Source of the DNA: Vibrio ishigakensis
GTDB taxonomy: Bacteria; Pseudomonadota; Gammaproteobacteria; Enterobacterales; Vibrionaceae
Direction: 5' to 3'
DNA length: 64,000 nt
Assembly: GCF_024347675.1 (NCBI RefSeq)
Contig: NZ_AP024881.1
Location: 1,054,001-1,118,000, forward strand
Part shown: one piece after another, positions 36,940-45,740 of the stretch
Layout of the letters: each line of letters opens with the position of its first letter
How positions within the stretch are numbered: position 1 is the first letter of the stretch
Notes under the pieces: generated by a model
Seen by the model: the letters and a program-made list of their open reading frames with translations, nothing else
What the model was told of the DNA's origin: nothing
Databases searched by the model: none
Program-made: the position numbers and the translations under genes

Positions 36940-37626
36940 TTAGGCCTTGAGCTTGATCATGCGATAGCCCGCGCCGCGTACGGTCTCGATAAGGTTAGGC
37001 TTGCCTTCTACCTCAAGCTTTTTTCTGAGCCGTGCAATATGCACGTCAATCACATTGGTCTGAGGGTCGAAGTTATAATCCCATACCGCTTCAAACAGCA
37101 GCGAACGGGTCACCACCTGACCGGCGTGCTCTACTAGATAACGAAGCAGCTTAAACTCTTTGGCTTGAAGATTAACCGACTGCCCATCTACCAGCACCTG
37201 CTGAGAGAGTAGGTCGATCTCAAGGTGTCCATTGGATAGCTGACTGGTTTGAGCAGTTTGAGTTGGCTGTGCGCGAAGGGCGAGGATCTCAACTCGGGCC
37301 AATAACTCCGCAAGGGCAAATGGCTTGGTGAGGTAGTCGTCACCGCCTTGTTTTAGTCCCTTTACTCGCTCATCCACACTATCTAGCGCACTTAAGATAA
37401 GTACCTTTGAGTGTATGTTGGCTGCACGCAGCGCCGCCAGAACGCCAAGGCCATCCAGTTTAGGAAGCATACGGTCGAGAACAATCACTGAGTATTGCCC
37501 TTCGATCGCCAAAAACAGTCCATCTTGACCGTTCTCAGCACTATCTACCTCATAGCCTTGTTGTTTAAGTGAGAGACACAGGTATTCCCGCGTCTCTCTG
37601 TCGTCTTCAATAACTAGTATCTTCAC
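36940..37626 (-). CDS. OmpR-family response regulator
   Basis: 228 residues. The receiver has acidic pocket ED (7-9), phospho-acceptor Asp51 (VIVLDRMLP) and Lys101 (YLTKPF). The C-terminal winged helix has FKLLRYLVEHAGQVVTRSLLFEAVW and RLRKKLE...IETVRGAGYRM. It lies 12 nt after the PepSY gene and 3 nt before the kinase, so it is surely in the same operon. The targets cannot be read from sequence; autoregulation of the operon is common for this type. Confidence 0.95.
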   Translation of the reverse strand: MKILVIEDDRETREYLCLSLKQQGYEVDSAENGQDGLFLAIEGQYSVIVLDRMLPKLDGLGVLAALRAANIHSKVLILSALDSVDERVKGLKQGGDDYLTKPFALAELLARVEILALRAQPTQTAQTSQLSNGHLEIDLLSQQVLVDGQSVNLQAKEFKLLRYLVEHAGQVVTRSLLFEAVWDYNFDPQTNVIDVHIARLRKKLEVEGKPNLIETVRGAGYRMIKLKA

Positions 37627-37638
37627 AGATGTCTCTTG

Positions 37639-38199
37639 TTATTTACGTTTAAGTTTTGGGATCTCTTCGCCGGTCGCTACGTTGATAAGCAGCTTCTGGT
37701 GACCAGTCTCAGCGCTTGCTAGCTCGACCTCGTAGAATACGATGCCTTTCTTATTCTCTAGCTCAGCCTCGATCATGTTGGCATTGTATTTAGTCTCAAG
37801 TTCAACGATCTTGTCGATGATATCGAAGTTTGCTTTTTGAACTTGTTCAATAGCTACCTTATCTTCTTGGTCTAGGTCGCTGAAGCCCAGAGTGGTTAGG
37901 CTTTCGGTTTCATGCTTGAGAAGTGAGCCGTCTTGAACCGAGTATTTCATCTCGTGCTCATAGCCCTCTGCTATATCTACTACCTTGAATTGGAAAGCGA
38001 AGGTTTGATCGCGGTAGTCATCCAATTCAATCTCGGTTACAACACCCTTTGACACCTTACGTACCTCAGGAGCCAGTTCAACCAGTGAGGTGTTGCCCGA
38101 TTGCAGAGCCATTAGAGATAGGGCTGCGTCGTTATCAGCGTGAGCCACGCCAGCCATAGTTAGAAGTGAAGCGATTAGTCCGGTTTTGATAAATTTCAT
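37639..38199 (-). CDS. Periplasmic PepSY-type protein
   Basis: 186 residues from ATG 38199, preceded by AAGAGGT; a start at 38256 would spoil the signal peptide MKFIKTGLIASLLTMAGVAHA. Two PepSY-like halves are seen (VVTEIELDDYRDQTFAFQFKVV and MIEAELENKKGIVFYEVELAS...INVATGEEI). PepSY proteins are thought to inhibit proteases or modulate kinases. Genes of this type often sit beside CarRS/QseBC-like systems, so it may feed information to the kinase. Its Shine-Dalgarno overlaps the stop codon of the 31-residue peptide gene. Confidence 0.8.
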   Translation of the reverse strand: MKFIKTGLIASLLTMAGVAHADNDAALSLMALQSGNTSLVELAPEVRKVSKGVVTEIELDDYRDQTFAFQFKVVDIAEGYEHEMKYSVQDGSLLKHETESLTTLGFSDLDQEDKVAIEQVQKANFDIIDKIVELETKYNANMIEAELENKKGIVFYEVELASAETGHQKLLINVATGEEIPKLKRK

Positions 38200-38209
38200 G
38201 GTGTACCTC

Positions 38210-38305
38210 TTAGCAATAAACGATAGCGACAATGTTCCAAAGGGAGAACAGGGCAAGATAGCTGGTAATACAGATACTTAATCCACGTTTGGTTCTACTC
38301 TTCAT
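38210..38305 (-). CDS. 31-residue membrane peptide leading the two-component operon
   Basis: It begins with ATG 38305 and ends with TAA at 38210-38212. A good Shine-Dalgarno (GAGAGGA) lies about 6 nt upstream. The peptide begins with a basic MKSRTKRGL and continues as one hydrophobic helix (ITSYLALFSLWNIVAIVYC), the usual form of a small membrane protein. Its stop codon overlaps the Shine-Dalgarno of the PepSY gene, which suggests translational coupling. It is too small for automatic callers. The alternative is a leader peptide with no function of its own. Confidence 0.6.
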   Translation of the reverse strand: MKSRTKRGLSICITSYLALFSLWNIVAIVYC

Positions 38306-38412
38306 TGTCGTCCTCTCAATAGCCCGACTCTTTGTTCAGGCTTTCCGTTGTTTCGATGAGGACACTTTACCGAACTAACCTAACCTCAAGATGGAGAGAA
38401 GATTAAATAAAA

Positions 38413-39303
38413 TTAATAATGCCAAGGAAACTTGCCAAACTCTTTTGGACGCTTCTCTAGGAAGGCATCGCGACCCTCTTGCGCTTCATCTGTACCATAA
38501 GCAAGGCGCGTTGCTTCACCAGCGAACAGTTGCTGACCGACAAGGCCGTCGTCTGGAAGGTTAAAGCCATACTTCAGCATACGCATGGCGGTTGGTGATT
38601 TGCTGTTGATCTCTTTACCCCAACGAAGGGCTTCATTTTCGAGCTCAAAGTGATCAACGACCTTGTTTACCATACCCATCTCATAGGCTTCTTGCGCGCT
38701 ATAATCGAATCCGCAGAAGAAGATCTCGCGAGCACGTTTTTGACCTATCATCTTGGCAAGATATGCAGAGCCATATCCAGAGTCGAACGATGCCACATCT
38801 GGGTCGGTTTGTTTAAACACGGCATGCTCTTTTGAGGCCAAAGTGAGGTCACAGACTACGTGCAGGCTATGACCACCACCTACTGCCCAGCCAGGCACTA
38901 GGGCGATAACGACCTTAGGCATAAAGCGGATCAGGCGCTGCACCTCTAGGATGTGCAAACGACCCATACGGGCAACGTCAGCCACGTTCTCACCTTCGCC
39001 TTCATACTTGTAGCCATCTTTACCACGAATACGTTGGTCGCCACCTGACGAGAAAGACCACTGTCCTTTCTTGGACGGACCATTGCCAGTTAGTAGCACG
39101 CAGCCTACATCGGACCATTGGCGCGCATGGTCTAGAGCCGTGAACAGTTCATCCACGGTTTTTGGACGAAACGCGTTGAGGCAGTCGGGCCTGTCGAAGG
39201 CAATACGAACCGTACCTTGCTCTATATGTCTGTGATAGGTGATGTCTTCGAAATCGAAGCCAGGAACGGCTGTCCAAAGGTCTGGGTTGAAGATAGTTGC
39301 CAT
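38413..39303 (-). CDS. menB: 1,4-dihydroxy-2-naphthoyl-CoA synthase
   Basis: 296 residues. A crotonase fold with the MenB signature SGGDQRIRGKDGYKYEG (86-102), oxyanion-hole stretch GWAVGGGHSLH (138-148) and SFDSGYGSAYLAK (172-184). It closes the second ring of menaquinone from o-succinylbenzoyl-CoA. At 165-167 it reads QTD where E. coli MenB has QTG. The Asp is the mark of the bicarbonate-independent type known from mycobacteria, and the C-terminus (INSKSPTAMRMLKYGFNL, GQQLFAGEATRLAYGTDEA) is also mycobacterial-like. No other men gene is adjacent. A short divergent gap separates it from the M48 protease. Confidence 0.93.
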   Translation of the reverse strand: MATIFNPDLWTAVPGFDFEDITYHRHIEQGTVRIAFDRPDCLNAFRPKTVDELFTALDHARQWSDVGCVLLTGNGPSKKGQWSFSSGGDQRIRGKDGYKYEGEGENVADVARMGRLHILEVQRLIRFMPKVVIALVPGWAVGGGHSLHVVCDLTLASKEHAVFKQTDPDVASFDSGYGSAYLAKMIGQKRAREIFFCGFDYSAQEAYEMGMVNKVVDHFELENEALRWGKEINSKSPTAMRMLKYGFNLPDDGLVGQQLFAGEATRLAYGTDEAQEGRDAFLEKRPKEFGKFPWHY

Positions 39304-39509
39304 ACGGATTTCCTGTAGAAAATTACTGTAGTAAGGCTAGAAATTTCCGCCTAGCTAGTCAACCTGAGCCTATGATTTGTATGGTTTTTTCTGTGTATTC
39401 GCGCAAAAAGAGAGCGCTTAGTGCGGAATATGTGAAATAGTGTGCGTAATCAGTTTATCGGGCGTAAGATAAATTTATTAGACCAATTCTTTTCAGGGAT
39501 GCAGTGGAT

Positions 39510-40937
39510 ATGTCGAAAGTCTCTTCCTTAACCAAAATCACTACCGTGGGTATTTTCTCTTTCTCGCTGGTGGCTTGTGCTGTCAGTACAGATTACGACC
39601 GCAAGGTGGGGGCGCAAAACGCCGAGTTGGTTGAGCTTCAGATGGGGGTTTATGACCAAGGGGAGATTGATGAATATGTGCAGCAAATCGGCGCGCGTTT
39701 AGTCAGTGAATTGGAAAATCCAGAATTCGAGTTTCACTTTAAGGTAGTCGACGACCCTGTGCCGAATGCTTTTGCCCTGCCAGGTGGTTATATCTTTGTT
39801 TCTCGCGGTCTTCTCAGCCTTGTAAATAGCGAAGACGAACTGGCGTGTGTGATTGGTCATGAAATCATCCACGTTACCCAGCGTCACGCGGTTAAGCAGA
39901 TGCGTTCGGGGGTACTGCCGGGTATCGCTGAACTGCCGGGTAATATCGTTGGTGGTGTGATCAATGAGGACCTAGGTAACTTTATTAACGCACCTATCTC
40001 TGCAGGTAATCAGTTACTGATGGCTGGCTATAGTCGTAGTCATGAGAGTGAGGCAGACAGGCTGGGTATTGCTCTTGCCGCTAAAGCCGGCTACGACCCT
40101 CTGGCGATGAACTCTATCCTCACCCGATTGAACCGTTCGGTTGAGATCCAGACTCAGCAAACCTTTGAGCGCAGTTATTTTGATAGCCACCCATTTACTC
40201 CAGACCGCGTGACTGCGGTGACTAAGGAAGCCAAGTCTCTAACCATTGCTGAACTGGCACCGATTCATCCTGAGTTTATCCCTTATCTCGATGGGATGTT
40301 GATGGGGCAGAACCCAGCAAAAGGTGTCTTTAAAGGACAGACCTTCCTGCAGCCGGATATGAAGTTTGCCATCGACTTTCCCGACAAATGGGAAACCGCC
40401 AATCAGCCGACTGCGGTAGGTGCGGTAGATAAAGAGCAAGATGCAGCGGTGATCTTAGGTATAGCTTCGAACGAATTTACCGCTAAAGAACACGCATTGA
40501 GATTCCAAGCAGAGATCAAGCGTCAATATGGTGAAGAGCTACCGATAGCCGAAGAGAAGCTTGCCGGTGGTAATACCTATTACAGCGTAACTCTAGAAGC
40601 TAAAAGAGACGGAGCTATGAGCTACCTGACTCGCGGGTGGGCGAACCTGGGCATCGACACCTATCAGATGATCTCTATCGCCAGTGAGGACAAGAAAGCG
40701 GTGGCACAAAAGAGTGTGACCAGTTTTAGGCCGATCAGCGATAAGGAGTTAGCCTCGGTTACTAAGCATGAGATCAAGGTGGTGAATGCGACAAAAGGGC
40801 AGACCATAGAAGACTTGATTCGAGGTACTGCATCCAAAGACTCAGCTGAGCTGGTTGCGGTGATGAACGATGTGGAGAAAGACCAGCCCCTTAAGATCGA
40901 TGAGCAGGTGAAGCTGGTGGTCGAAAAACAATACTAA
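39510..40937 (+). CDS. M48-family metalloprotease lipoprotein
   Basis: 475 residues from ATG 39510 (a GTG at 39504 is also possible). A lipoprotein signal ends at LVAC (Cys23). The zinc motif is HEIIH (117-121), followed by SHESEADRLG, whose Glu is the third ligand. After the catalytic domain a C-terminal part has a LysM-like stretch (KVVNATKGQTIEDLIRG...LKIDEQVKLVV), expected to touch peptidoglycan. It resembles LoiP/YggG and BepA-type proteases that watch over outer-membrane proteins. A bidirectional terminator follows. Confidence 0.88.
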   Translation: MSKVSSLTKITTVGIFSFSLVACAVSTDYDRKVGAQNAELVELQMGVYDQGEIDEYVQQIGARLVSELENPEFEFHFKVVDDPVPNAFALPGGYIFVSRGLLSLVNSEDELACVIGHEIIHVTQRHAVKQMRSGVLPGIAELPGNIVGGVINEDLGNFINAPISAGNQLLMAGYSRSHESEADRLGIALAAKAGYDPLAMNSILTRLNRSVEIQTQQTFERSYFDSHPFTPDRVTAVTKEAKSLTIAELAPIHPEFIPYLDGMLMGQNPAKGVFKGQTFLQPDMKFAIDFPDKWETANQPTAVGAVDKEQDAAVILGIASNEFTAKEHALRFQAEIKRQYGEELPIAEEKLAGGNTYYSVTLEAKRDGAMSYLTRGWANLGIDTYQMISIASEDKKAVAQKSVTSFRPISDKELASVTKHEIKVVNATKGQTIEDLIRGTASKDSAELVAVMNDVEKDQPLKIDEQVKLVVEKQY

Positions 40938-40942
40938 GATTA

Positions 40943-40972
40943 AAAAGGGAAGCCCAATGGCTTCCTTTTTTT
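40943..40972. terminator. Bidirectional terminator
   Basis: GGAAGCC and GGCTTCC around CAAT, with A-run and T-run flanks on either side. It serves both the M48 gene (+) and the ferric-siderophore ATPase gene (-), whose stop codon it touches. Confidence 0.85.
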
Positions 40973-41729
40973 AGCTGTAGTAAAGGCAGATCTTCTGCCC
41001 GTTGGCTTCGGCTATTTGAAAGTCTATCTCGTAGATATCACTTAGGGTCTTGGCTTCAATTACCTGCTCGGTCGGACCATTAGCAACCACTTCACCTTGC
41101 TTCATGGCGATGATGGCGTCGGAGTAGACAGAAGCAAAGTTAATGTCGTGAATGACGATAACCACGGCTTTTCCAGACTCATGTGCCAGTCGTTGTAATG
41201 ACTTCATGATGGCGACCGAGTGCTTGATATCTAGGTTGTTTAGCGGCTCATCGAGAAATACATAGTCAGTATCCTGCGCTACCACCATGGCAATAAACGC
41301 CATTTGTCTCTGACCACCAGAGAGCTGATCAAGAAACTTGTCTTGAATATAGGTGATATCTAGCTGGGCTAACGCCTTGTCGATTATCTCATTATCTTTG
41401 TTGGTTAGGCGTCCCTTGCTGTGAGGAAAGCGCCCAAAGGCGACCAACTCACGCACCGTGAAGCGCATATTGATATTGTTGCTTTGGCGCAGAACCGCTA
41501 GGCGCTTAGCAAGCTCTTGTGTATCCCATTGAGACAATAACTTATCTTCGATAAGCACCTGACCCGCATCGCTGAAGGTAAGCCTGCTCGCCATAGAGAG
41601 TAGGGTGGACTTACCGGCACCGTTTGGTCCAATAATGCTGGTTACCATCTCTTTAGGGAAAAGCGCATCAGCGTTCTTAACAACGTATTTGTCGCTGTAT
41701 TTTTTGCTTAATCCGGTGATTTTAATCAT
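40971..41729 (-). CDS. vctC: Ferric-catecholate siderophore ABC transporter, ATPase
   Basis: 252 residues. Walker A GPNGAGKST, signature LSGGQRQ, Walker B YVFLDEP and the H-loop VIVIHD are all present. This is the FepC/BtuD-like class. It is the last gene of a PDGC-ordered operon (binding protein, two permeases, ATPase), the same order as Vibrio cholerae vctPDGC. It lies 2 nt after the second permease. It powers import of iron-siderophore complexes across the inner membrane. The gene name is by analogy; FatE-like or ViuC-like are possible. Confidence 0.9.
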   Translation of the reverse strand: MIKITGLSKKYSDKYVVKNADALFPKEMVTSIIGPNGAGKSTLLSMASRLTFSDAGQVLIEDKLLSQWDTQELAKRLAVLRQSNNINMRFTVRELVAFGRFPHSKGRLTNKDNEIIDKALAQLDITYIQDKFLDQLSGGQRQMAFIAMVVAQDTDYVFLDEPLNNLDIKHSVAIMKSLQRLAHESGKAVVIVIHDINFASVYSDAIIAMKQGEVVANGPTEQVIEAKTLSDIYEIDFQIAEANGQKICLYYS

Positions 41730-41731
41730 GT

Positions 41732-42682
41732 TTAACCGATCTTATTTCTTACAAGTAGGCTTAGGAAGTAACTGCCGCCAATAAAGTTGATGATGACGCT
41801 GATAGTGGTTTGGAAATCTAGGATATGTTCTACAAACCATTGACCACTGATAAGCAGTGCTACCGATACCAAGCAGCTTGCCAAGACCAAGAAGCTATGG
41901 CGATAACTGACAAATATTTGGCGGGTTAGGCTCACCACAATCAGGCCAAGGAAGAGCACTGGGCCAACCAAGGCGGTAGAGATAGCGACCATCAATGTGG
42001 TCAGAAGCAATACCTTTCGGGTTAACCTTTGCGTATCCACCCCCAAACTCTTGGCGTTATCTACTCCAAGCCAGAGCACATCCAACTGCGGAGCGAGTCT
42101 ATACAGATAAACAAGGCAGAGTGCCAGAGGTGCGATGCACCAGTAGACCAACTCAGTACTGACGTTATTGAAACTGGCAAACATGGAGTTCTGTATGCTG
42201 ATGAACTCATCTGGGTCAATAATCATGGTAAAGAAGCCGGTGACGCTGTTGAACAGGCTACTTAGCACTACACCAATCAGCAGTAGGGTGAAGATATTGG
42301 CGCGCTCTTTCTTAAAGTAAAAACGAAACAGCATCATAGCCAAGAAGGTCATCACCACAGTAGAGATCACGAAGTTAATCTTGGTATCGGTGACCCAAAG
42401 GCTTAGGCCGCCAAAGCTTGCCACCAACACCACTTGAATCATGATGTAGAGTGAGTCAAAGCCCAGAATAGACGGGGTCAAGATGCGGTTGTTGGTCACC
42501 GTCTGGAACACCAGAGATGAGGCAGCAATGGCCATTCCAGCCAAGACGATGGCGAGTACCTTAGGGATGCGTCTTGAGAGAAAGAACTGATAATTGTCCA
42601 TCGTCAGTCCATTTCCAAGAAAATAGGCGATAAAGGTGGCGGAAAAGAGCAATACCAAGCCAAGTTTCAATGAGTCACGCAT
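41732..42682 (-). CDS. vctG: Ferric-siderophore ABC transporter permease 2
   Basis: 316 residues, about 9 membrane segments, FecCD family (RRIPKVLAIVLAGMAIAASSLVFQTVTNNRILTPSILGFDSLY). It overlaps the first permease by 8 nt, so they are translationally coupled and form the heterodimeric channel. Confidence 0.88.
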   Translation of the reverse strand: MRDSLKLGLVLLFSATFIAYFLGNGLTMDNYQFFLSRRIPKVLAIVLAGMAIAASSLVFQTVTNNRILTPSILGFDSLYIMIQVVLVASFGGLSLWVTDTKINFVISTVVMTFLAMMLFRFYFKKERANIFTLLLIGVVLSSLFNSVTGFFTMIIDPDEFISIQNSMFASFNNVSTELVYWCIAPLALCLVYLYRLAPQLDVLWLGVDNAKSLGVDTQRLTRKVLLLTTLMVAISTALVGPVLFLGLIVVSLTRQIFVSYRHSFLVLASCLVSVALLISGQWFVEHILDFQTTISVIINFIGGSYFLSLLVRNKIG

Positions 42683-43631
42683 TGCTTTTATCCTTCAAGA
42701 TAAGATGGATAAACACAATGCCACCTAAAATGCTCACCACAATTGAGATTGGCACCTCGTAAGGGAAGATGATAACGCGGCCTAATATGTCGCAGGCTAG
42801 CACCAACATGACACCACTGTATGCCGTCCACGGCAGACTTTTTTTCATGTTATCGCCCACAAACATAGACACTAGGTTGGGCACAATCAGACCAAGGAAG
42901 GGAATAACCCCTACTATCATCACTACCGAAGAGGAGAGTACCGCTACTAGCACCACGCCGATAAAGACAATCTTTTGGTAATTAAGGCCGATGTTTTTGG
43001 CAAAGCTCTCGCCTATGCTGGCGGCACTGAATTGAGCGGCAAAGAAGTACGCCAGTATCGATGCTGGGATAGCAAGATAAAGAAACTCGTAGTTGCCTTG
43101 AAGCACTGAAGCAAAGTTCGCTACCGTCCATGAATTCATGGTCTGGACAAGGTCATACTTGTAGGCCACAAAGGTGGTAAGCGCTGAAACCACGTTGCCA
43201 TACATGATGCCAATCAGAGGCACTAGCATGGCGTTCTTAAATTTAAGAGACTGCAAGAAACGAACGAAGATCAAGGTTCCAGCAACCGAGAAGGCAAAGA
43301 TAAGCGCCAAATGGGCCCAACCACTGATATCGGCAAACAGTACTAGGCTAAGGACATAGCCGAGAAGCGCACAGTCTATGGTGCCTGTGGTAGAGGGTGC
43401 AGCAAATCGGTTTTGCACAATTTGCTGCATGATAAGGCCGGCAATACTTAGGCCTGCACCTGCTAAGCAGATAGCTAAAAGCCTAGGTACACGACTCTGC
43501 CAAAGAATGCTCCAAGCATGTGACTCACCCTGAAGCAGAGCCTCAAGGTTCATACTGGCAACGCCGATAAAGAGAGAAGCCGACCCAAGTAATAGTAATA
43601 CTGAGCCGGCAATAAGATGTTTGAGTTTCAT
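42675..43631 (-). CDS. vctD: Ferric-siderophore ABC transporter permease 1
   Basis: 318 residues, FecCD family with about 9 membrane segments (RVPRLLAICLAGAGLSIAGLIMQQIVQNRFAAPSTTGTIDCALLG). It lies 19 nt after the binding-protein gene. The conserved G-x-x-x-P-x-L-x-R helix region is represented by GVIPFLGLIVPNLVSMF. Confidence 0.88.
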   Translation of the reverse strand: MKLKHLIAGSVLLLLGSASLFIGVASMNLEALLQGESHAWSILWQSRVPRLLAICLAGAGLSIAGLIMQQIVQNRFAAPSTTGTIDCALLGYVLSLVLFADISGWAHLALIFAFSVAGTLIFVRFLQSLKFKNAMLVPLIGIMYGNVVSALTTFVAYKYDLVQTMNSWTVANFASVLQGNYEFLYLAIPASILAYFFAAQFSAASIGESFAKNIGLNYQKIVFIGVVLVAVLSSSVVMIVGVIPFLGLIVPNLVSMFVGDNMKKSLPWTAYSGVMLVLACDILGRVIIFPYEVPISIVVSILGGIVFIHLILKDKSNA

Positions 43632-43650
43632 CTAAATGAGCAAGTTAGCC

Positions 43651-44574
43651 TTAGTTAAGCATTGAGGTGACATCATCAATCATGATGTGAGTAGCCTTGT
43701 AACCACCGGCGCTGATGTACCATGCTGATGGGTCCATAAATACCATGTGCTTAGTTTGGTAGGCTGGGGTTCCATGAACGAGTGGGTTGTCGAACAGCAC
43801 CTCAGCACGGCCACTGCTGCGGCCGATGGCTTTTTCTCTATCCAAGATGATCATGGCTTCGGGTTTAGCATCAGCAATGTACTCGAATGAGATGAGGTTG
43901 CCATGTGGACCCGTTGGCTTAGTGTTTTGTGCGTGAGCCGGAGTAAAGCCAAATTCTTGGAAGATGATTGAAAAGCGACTGTTTACACCGAACATAGCTA
44001 GGTTGTTGCCATTGTTCATTACCGCTAGGGTGCGCAGATTGTCCGCTTTCGCTGATTGGTGTACCTGTGCGATACGGGCGTCGGTTTTTTGGATAAGCTC
44101 GGACACCTTTTGCTCTTGATTGAAGATGTCTCCAAGTGTCTGCCAGTGAGCTTGAGTGGTTTTCCAGTAATCCTTGTTATCAATCTGGAACATATAGGTA
44201 GGTGCAATCTGGCTCAGTTCATCATACATCTTAGCTACGCGACCCTCAGCGATGATGAGGTCAGGTTTTAGCATGAAGATGGCTTCGAAATTAGGCTCTT
44301 GTAGCGTGCCCACACTTTGATATTGGTCTGCGGTGTATTTGCTCAGAAAGTGAGGCATCAAGGGTTTGACTAGGCCAACCGGTTCTACGCCCAACTCATC
44401 AAGCAGGTCTAAGCTGCCTTGACCCAGCACGACAACGCGCTGAGGCACTTGGTCTATATCAATCTCACCAAGGCTATGGGTGTAAGTCTTCGCCATGCTG
44501 GTGGCAGAAAAAAAGGTGCTTAGGGTTAGCGTAGCTAGGGCTAAGACTTTGGAAAGGGCGTGACTCTTTGACAT
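43651..44574 (-). CDS. vctP: Periplasmic catecholate-siderophore-binding protein
   Basis: 307 residues with a signal peptide (to about TSMA). A single-helix-backbone class III binding fold (PQRVVVLGQGSLDLLDELGVEPVGLVKP, PNFEAIFMLKPDLIIAEGR). This is the VctP/FatB/CeuE group; in CeuE a His and a Tyr complete the iron coordination, and candidates such as Tyr297 (in AWYISAGG) are present. First gene of the operon. Its upstream 99-bp region is shared with the divergent LysR gene and holds a Fur-like box and an inverted repeat. Confidence 0.88.
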   Translation of the reverse strand: MSKSHALSKVLALATLTLSTFFSATSMAKTYTHSLGEIDIDQVPQRVVVLGQGSLDLLDELGVEPVGLVKPLMPHFLSKYTADQYQSVGTLQEPNFEAIFMLKPDLIIAEGRVAKMYDELSQIAPTYMFQIDNKDYWKTTQAHWQTLGDIFNQEQKVSELIQKTDARIAQVHQSAKADNLRTLAVMNNGNNLAMFGVNSRFSIIFQEFGFTPAHAQNTKPTGPHGNLISFEYIADAKPEAMIILDREKAIGRSSGRAEVLFDNPLVHGTPAYQTKHMVFMDPSAWYISAGGYKATHIMIDDVTSMLN

Positions 44575-44600
44575 AGTGATTTATTGACCAAGTATACAAA

Positions 44601-44615
44601 TGAGAATTAATAACA
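44601..44615. promoter_or_regulatory. Fur-box-like site
   Basis: TGAGAATTAATAACA matches the TGATAATNATTATCA core at 11 of 14 defined positions. It lies between vctP-like and the LysR gene; iron repression of the importer is expected. Confidence 0.5.
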
Positions 44616-44616
44616 A

Positions 44617-44644
44617 TTGACATAAGTTATCAAATGCATAAAAT
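44617..44644 (+). promoter_or_regulatory. Promoter for the LysR gene
   Basis: TTGACA (44617-44622), 16-bp spacer, TAAAAT (44639-44644). It is adjacent to the Fur-like box. Confidence 0.55.
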
Positions 44645-44673
44645 CCGTCAAATGTATACTTGGAATATTCACT

Positions 44674-45612
44674 ATGCAGTTATTGAATAACAAACAGCTC
44701 GACCTAAATCTATTGGTGGTCTTAAAGCAACTTCTCGAAGAAAAGCACGTCTCTAATACCGCGTTAACCTTAGGTATGAGTCAGCCCGCGGTGAGTCGAG
44801 CGCTACAGAAACTGAGGGTATTGTTTAATGATGACCTTTTGGTTCGCTCTGGGGATGGCTATCAAATCACTGAGCGTGGCAAGAGTCTTCAATCAGAGTT
44901 AGATAAGGTACTTCAAGGCATAGAAACCTTGATGCAAGGGGATACCTTTAACCCTCAAACCTCTAATCAGGCTGTGCGTATTTTCTCTTTGGTGCCGCAA
45001 GCCATGGTGTTGCTGCCGAAACTCTTTTCGGAATTAAGAGAGCGCGCTCCAAACATGCACATGGCCATCGACACGGTTCCGCAAAACCATTTCACCGCCC
45101 TAGAAAATGGGGATGTGCACTTTGTTATCTCAACCGCTCAACCGGATTACCGTCAGCAGAACCTTTATCGAGTGCCAATATCAGAGCATGACTTTCGCTT
45201 TCTAATGAGCGCTACACATCCGCTCGCGGATGAAGAAGAATTGAATGTAGCCGACCTGCTTAAGGCGCGCTTCGGGCAGATTTCTATCTATGGGGACACA
45301 CGCTTTCCACTCCAGGAGCGTATTCGTGAGCGTGGTTTCTTAGGAAAAGAGGAGAGTCTGCAGGTGCCTGTTTCTATTACCAACTTTAACCTTGCCGCTA
45401 GCATTGCAGACAGCAGTGATGTGATCTTTCATCTGCCTGAGCCTTATGCCAAGGAGATGGCAAAGTCAGGGGATCTGGTGATCAAAAAGGTGCCCGATGA
45501 GATAAGCTTCGGCAAGATCCAGGTGTATCTGTATTGGCACAAGCGATTTCATAACGACAGCATGTGCACCTGGTTTAGAGGCCTCATCAAAGAGGTTTAT
45601 GGCGTTAGCTAA
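44674..45612 (+). CDS. LysR-family regulator (LeuO/NodD-like branch)
   Basis: 312 residues. The winged helix begins QLDLNLLVVLKQLLEEKHVSNTALTLGMSQPAVSRALQKLR, typical of the NodD/LeuO/NahR branch. The effector domain runs from about 95. It lies between the ABC importer (divergent) and the TonB receptor (same strand, 150 bp downstream), so it probably regulates siderophore uptake, in analogy to regulators such as IrgB though not closely similar to it. The inverted repeat at 44588-44663 is its likely binding site. Confidence 0.85.
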   Translation: MQLLNNKQLDLNLLVVLKQLLEEKHVSNTALTLGMSQPAVSRALQKLRVLFNDDLLVRSGDGYQITERGKSLQSELDKVLQGIETLMQGDTFNPQTSNQAVRIFSLVPQAMVLLPKLFSELRERAPNMHMAIDTVPQNHFTALENGDVHFVISTAQPDYRQQNLYRVPISEHDFRFLMSATHPLADEEELNVADLLKARFGQISIYGDTRFPLQERIRERGFLGKEESLQVPVSITNFNLAASIADSSDVIFHLPEPYAKEMAKSGDLVIKKVPDEISFGKIQVYLYWHKRFHNDSMCTWFRGLIKEVYGVS

Positions 45613-45717
45613 TCCATCAGTCGAATACTAATTACACTGCACATTCAAAAACTGCATACTGATAATTCATCTTATGAATGTGATTGCAATTGCTGAGGCG
45701 ATGTTTGTCTCTGTAGA

Positions 45718-45740
45718 GTAATGAGAAAAATTCTCATTAC
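45718..45740. promoter_or_regulatory. Fur box, 23-bp perfect palindrome
   Basis: GTAATGAGAA-AAA-TTCTCATTAC is an exact inverted repeat, resembling the Vibrio Fur core (AATGAGAAT-type arms). A possible promoter TTGCTG (45690)-18-TAGAGT (45714) abuts it. An apparent ATG at 45721 lies inside the palindrome and is not the start. Confidence 0.8.

Larger units (their letters stand above)
44588..44663. promoter_or_regulatory. Long inverted-repeat operator, likely for the LysR regulator
   Basis: CCAAGTATACA (44588-44598) and TGTATACTTGG (44653-44663) are exact reverse complements, with centres 65 bp apart. Each holds a GTATAC core. They flank the whole divergent control region between vctP-like and the LysR gene. 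LysR proteins typically bind such dyads near their own promoter. Confidence 0.6.
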
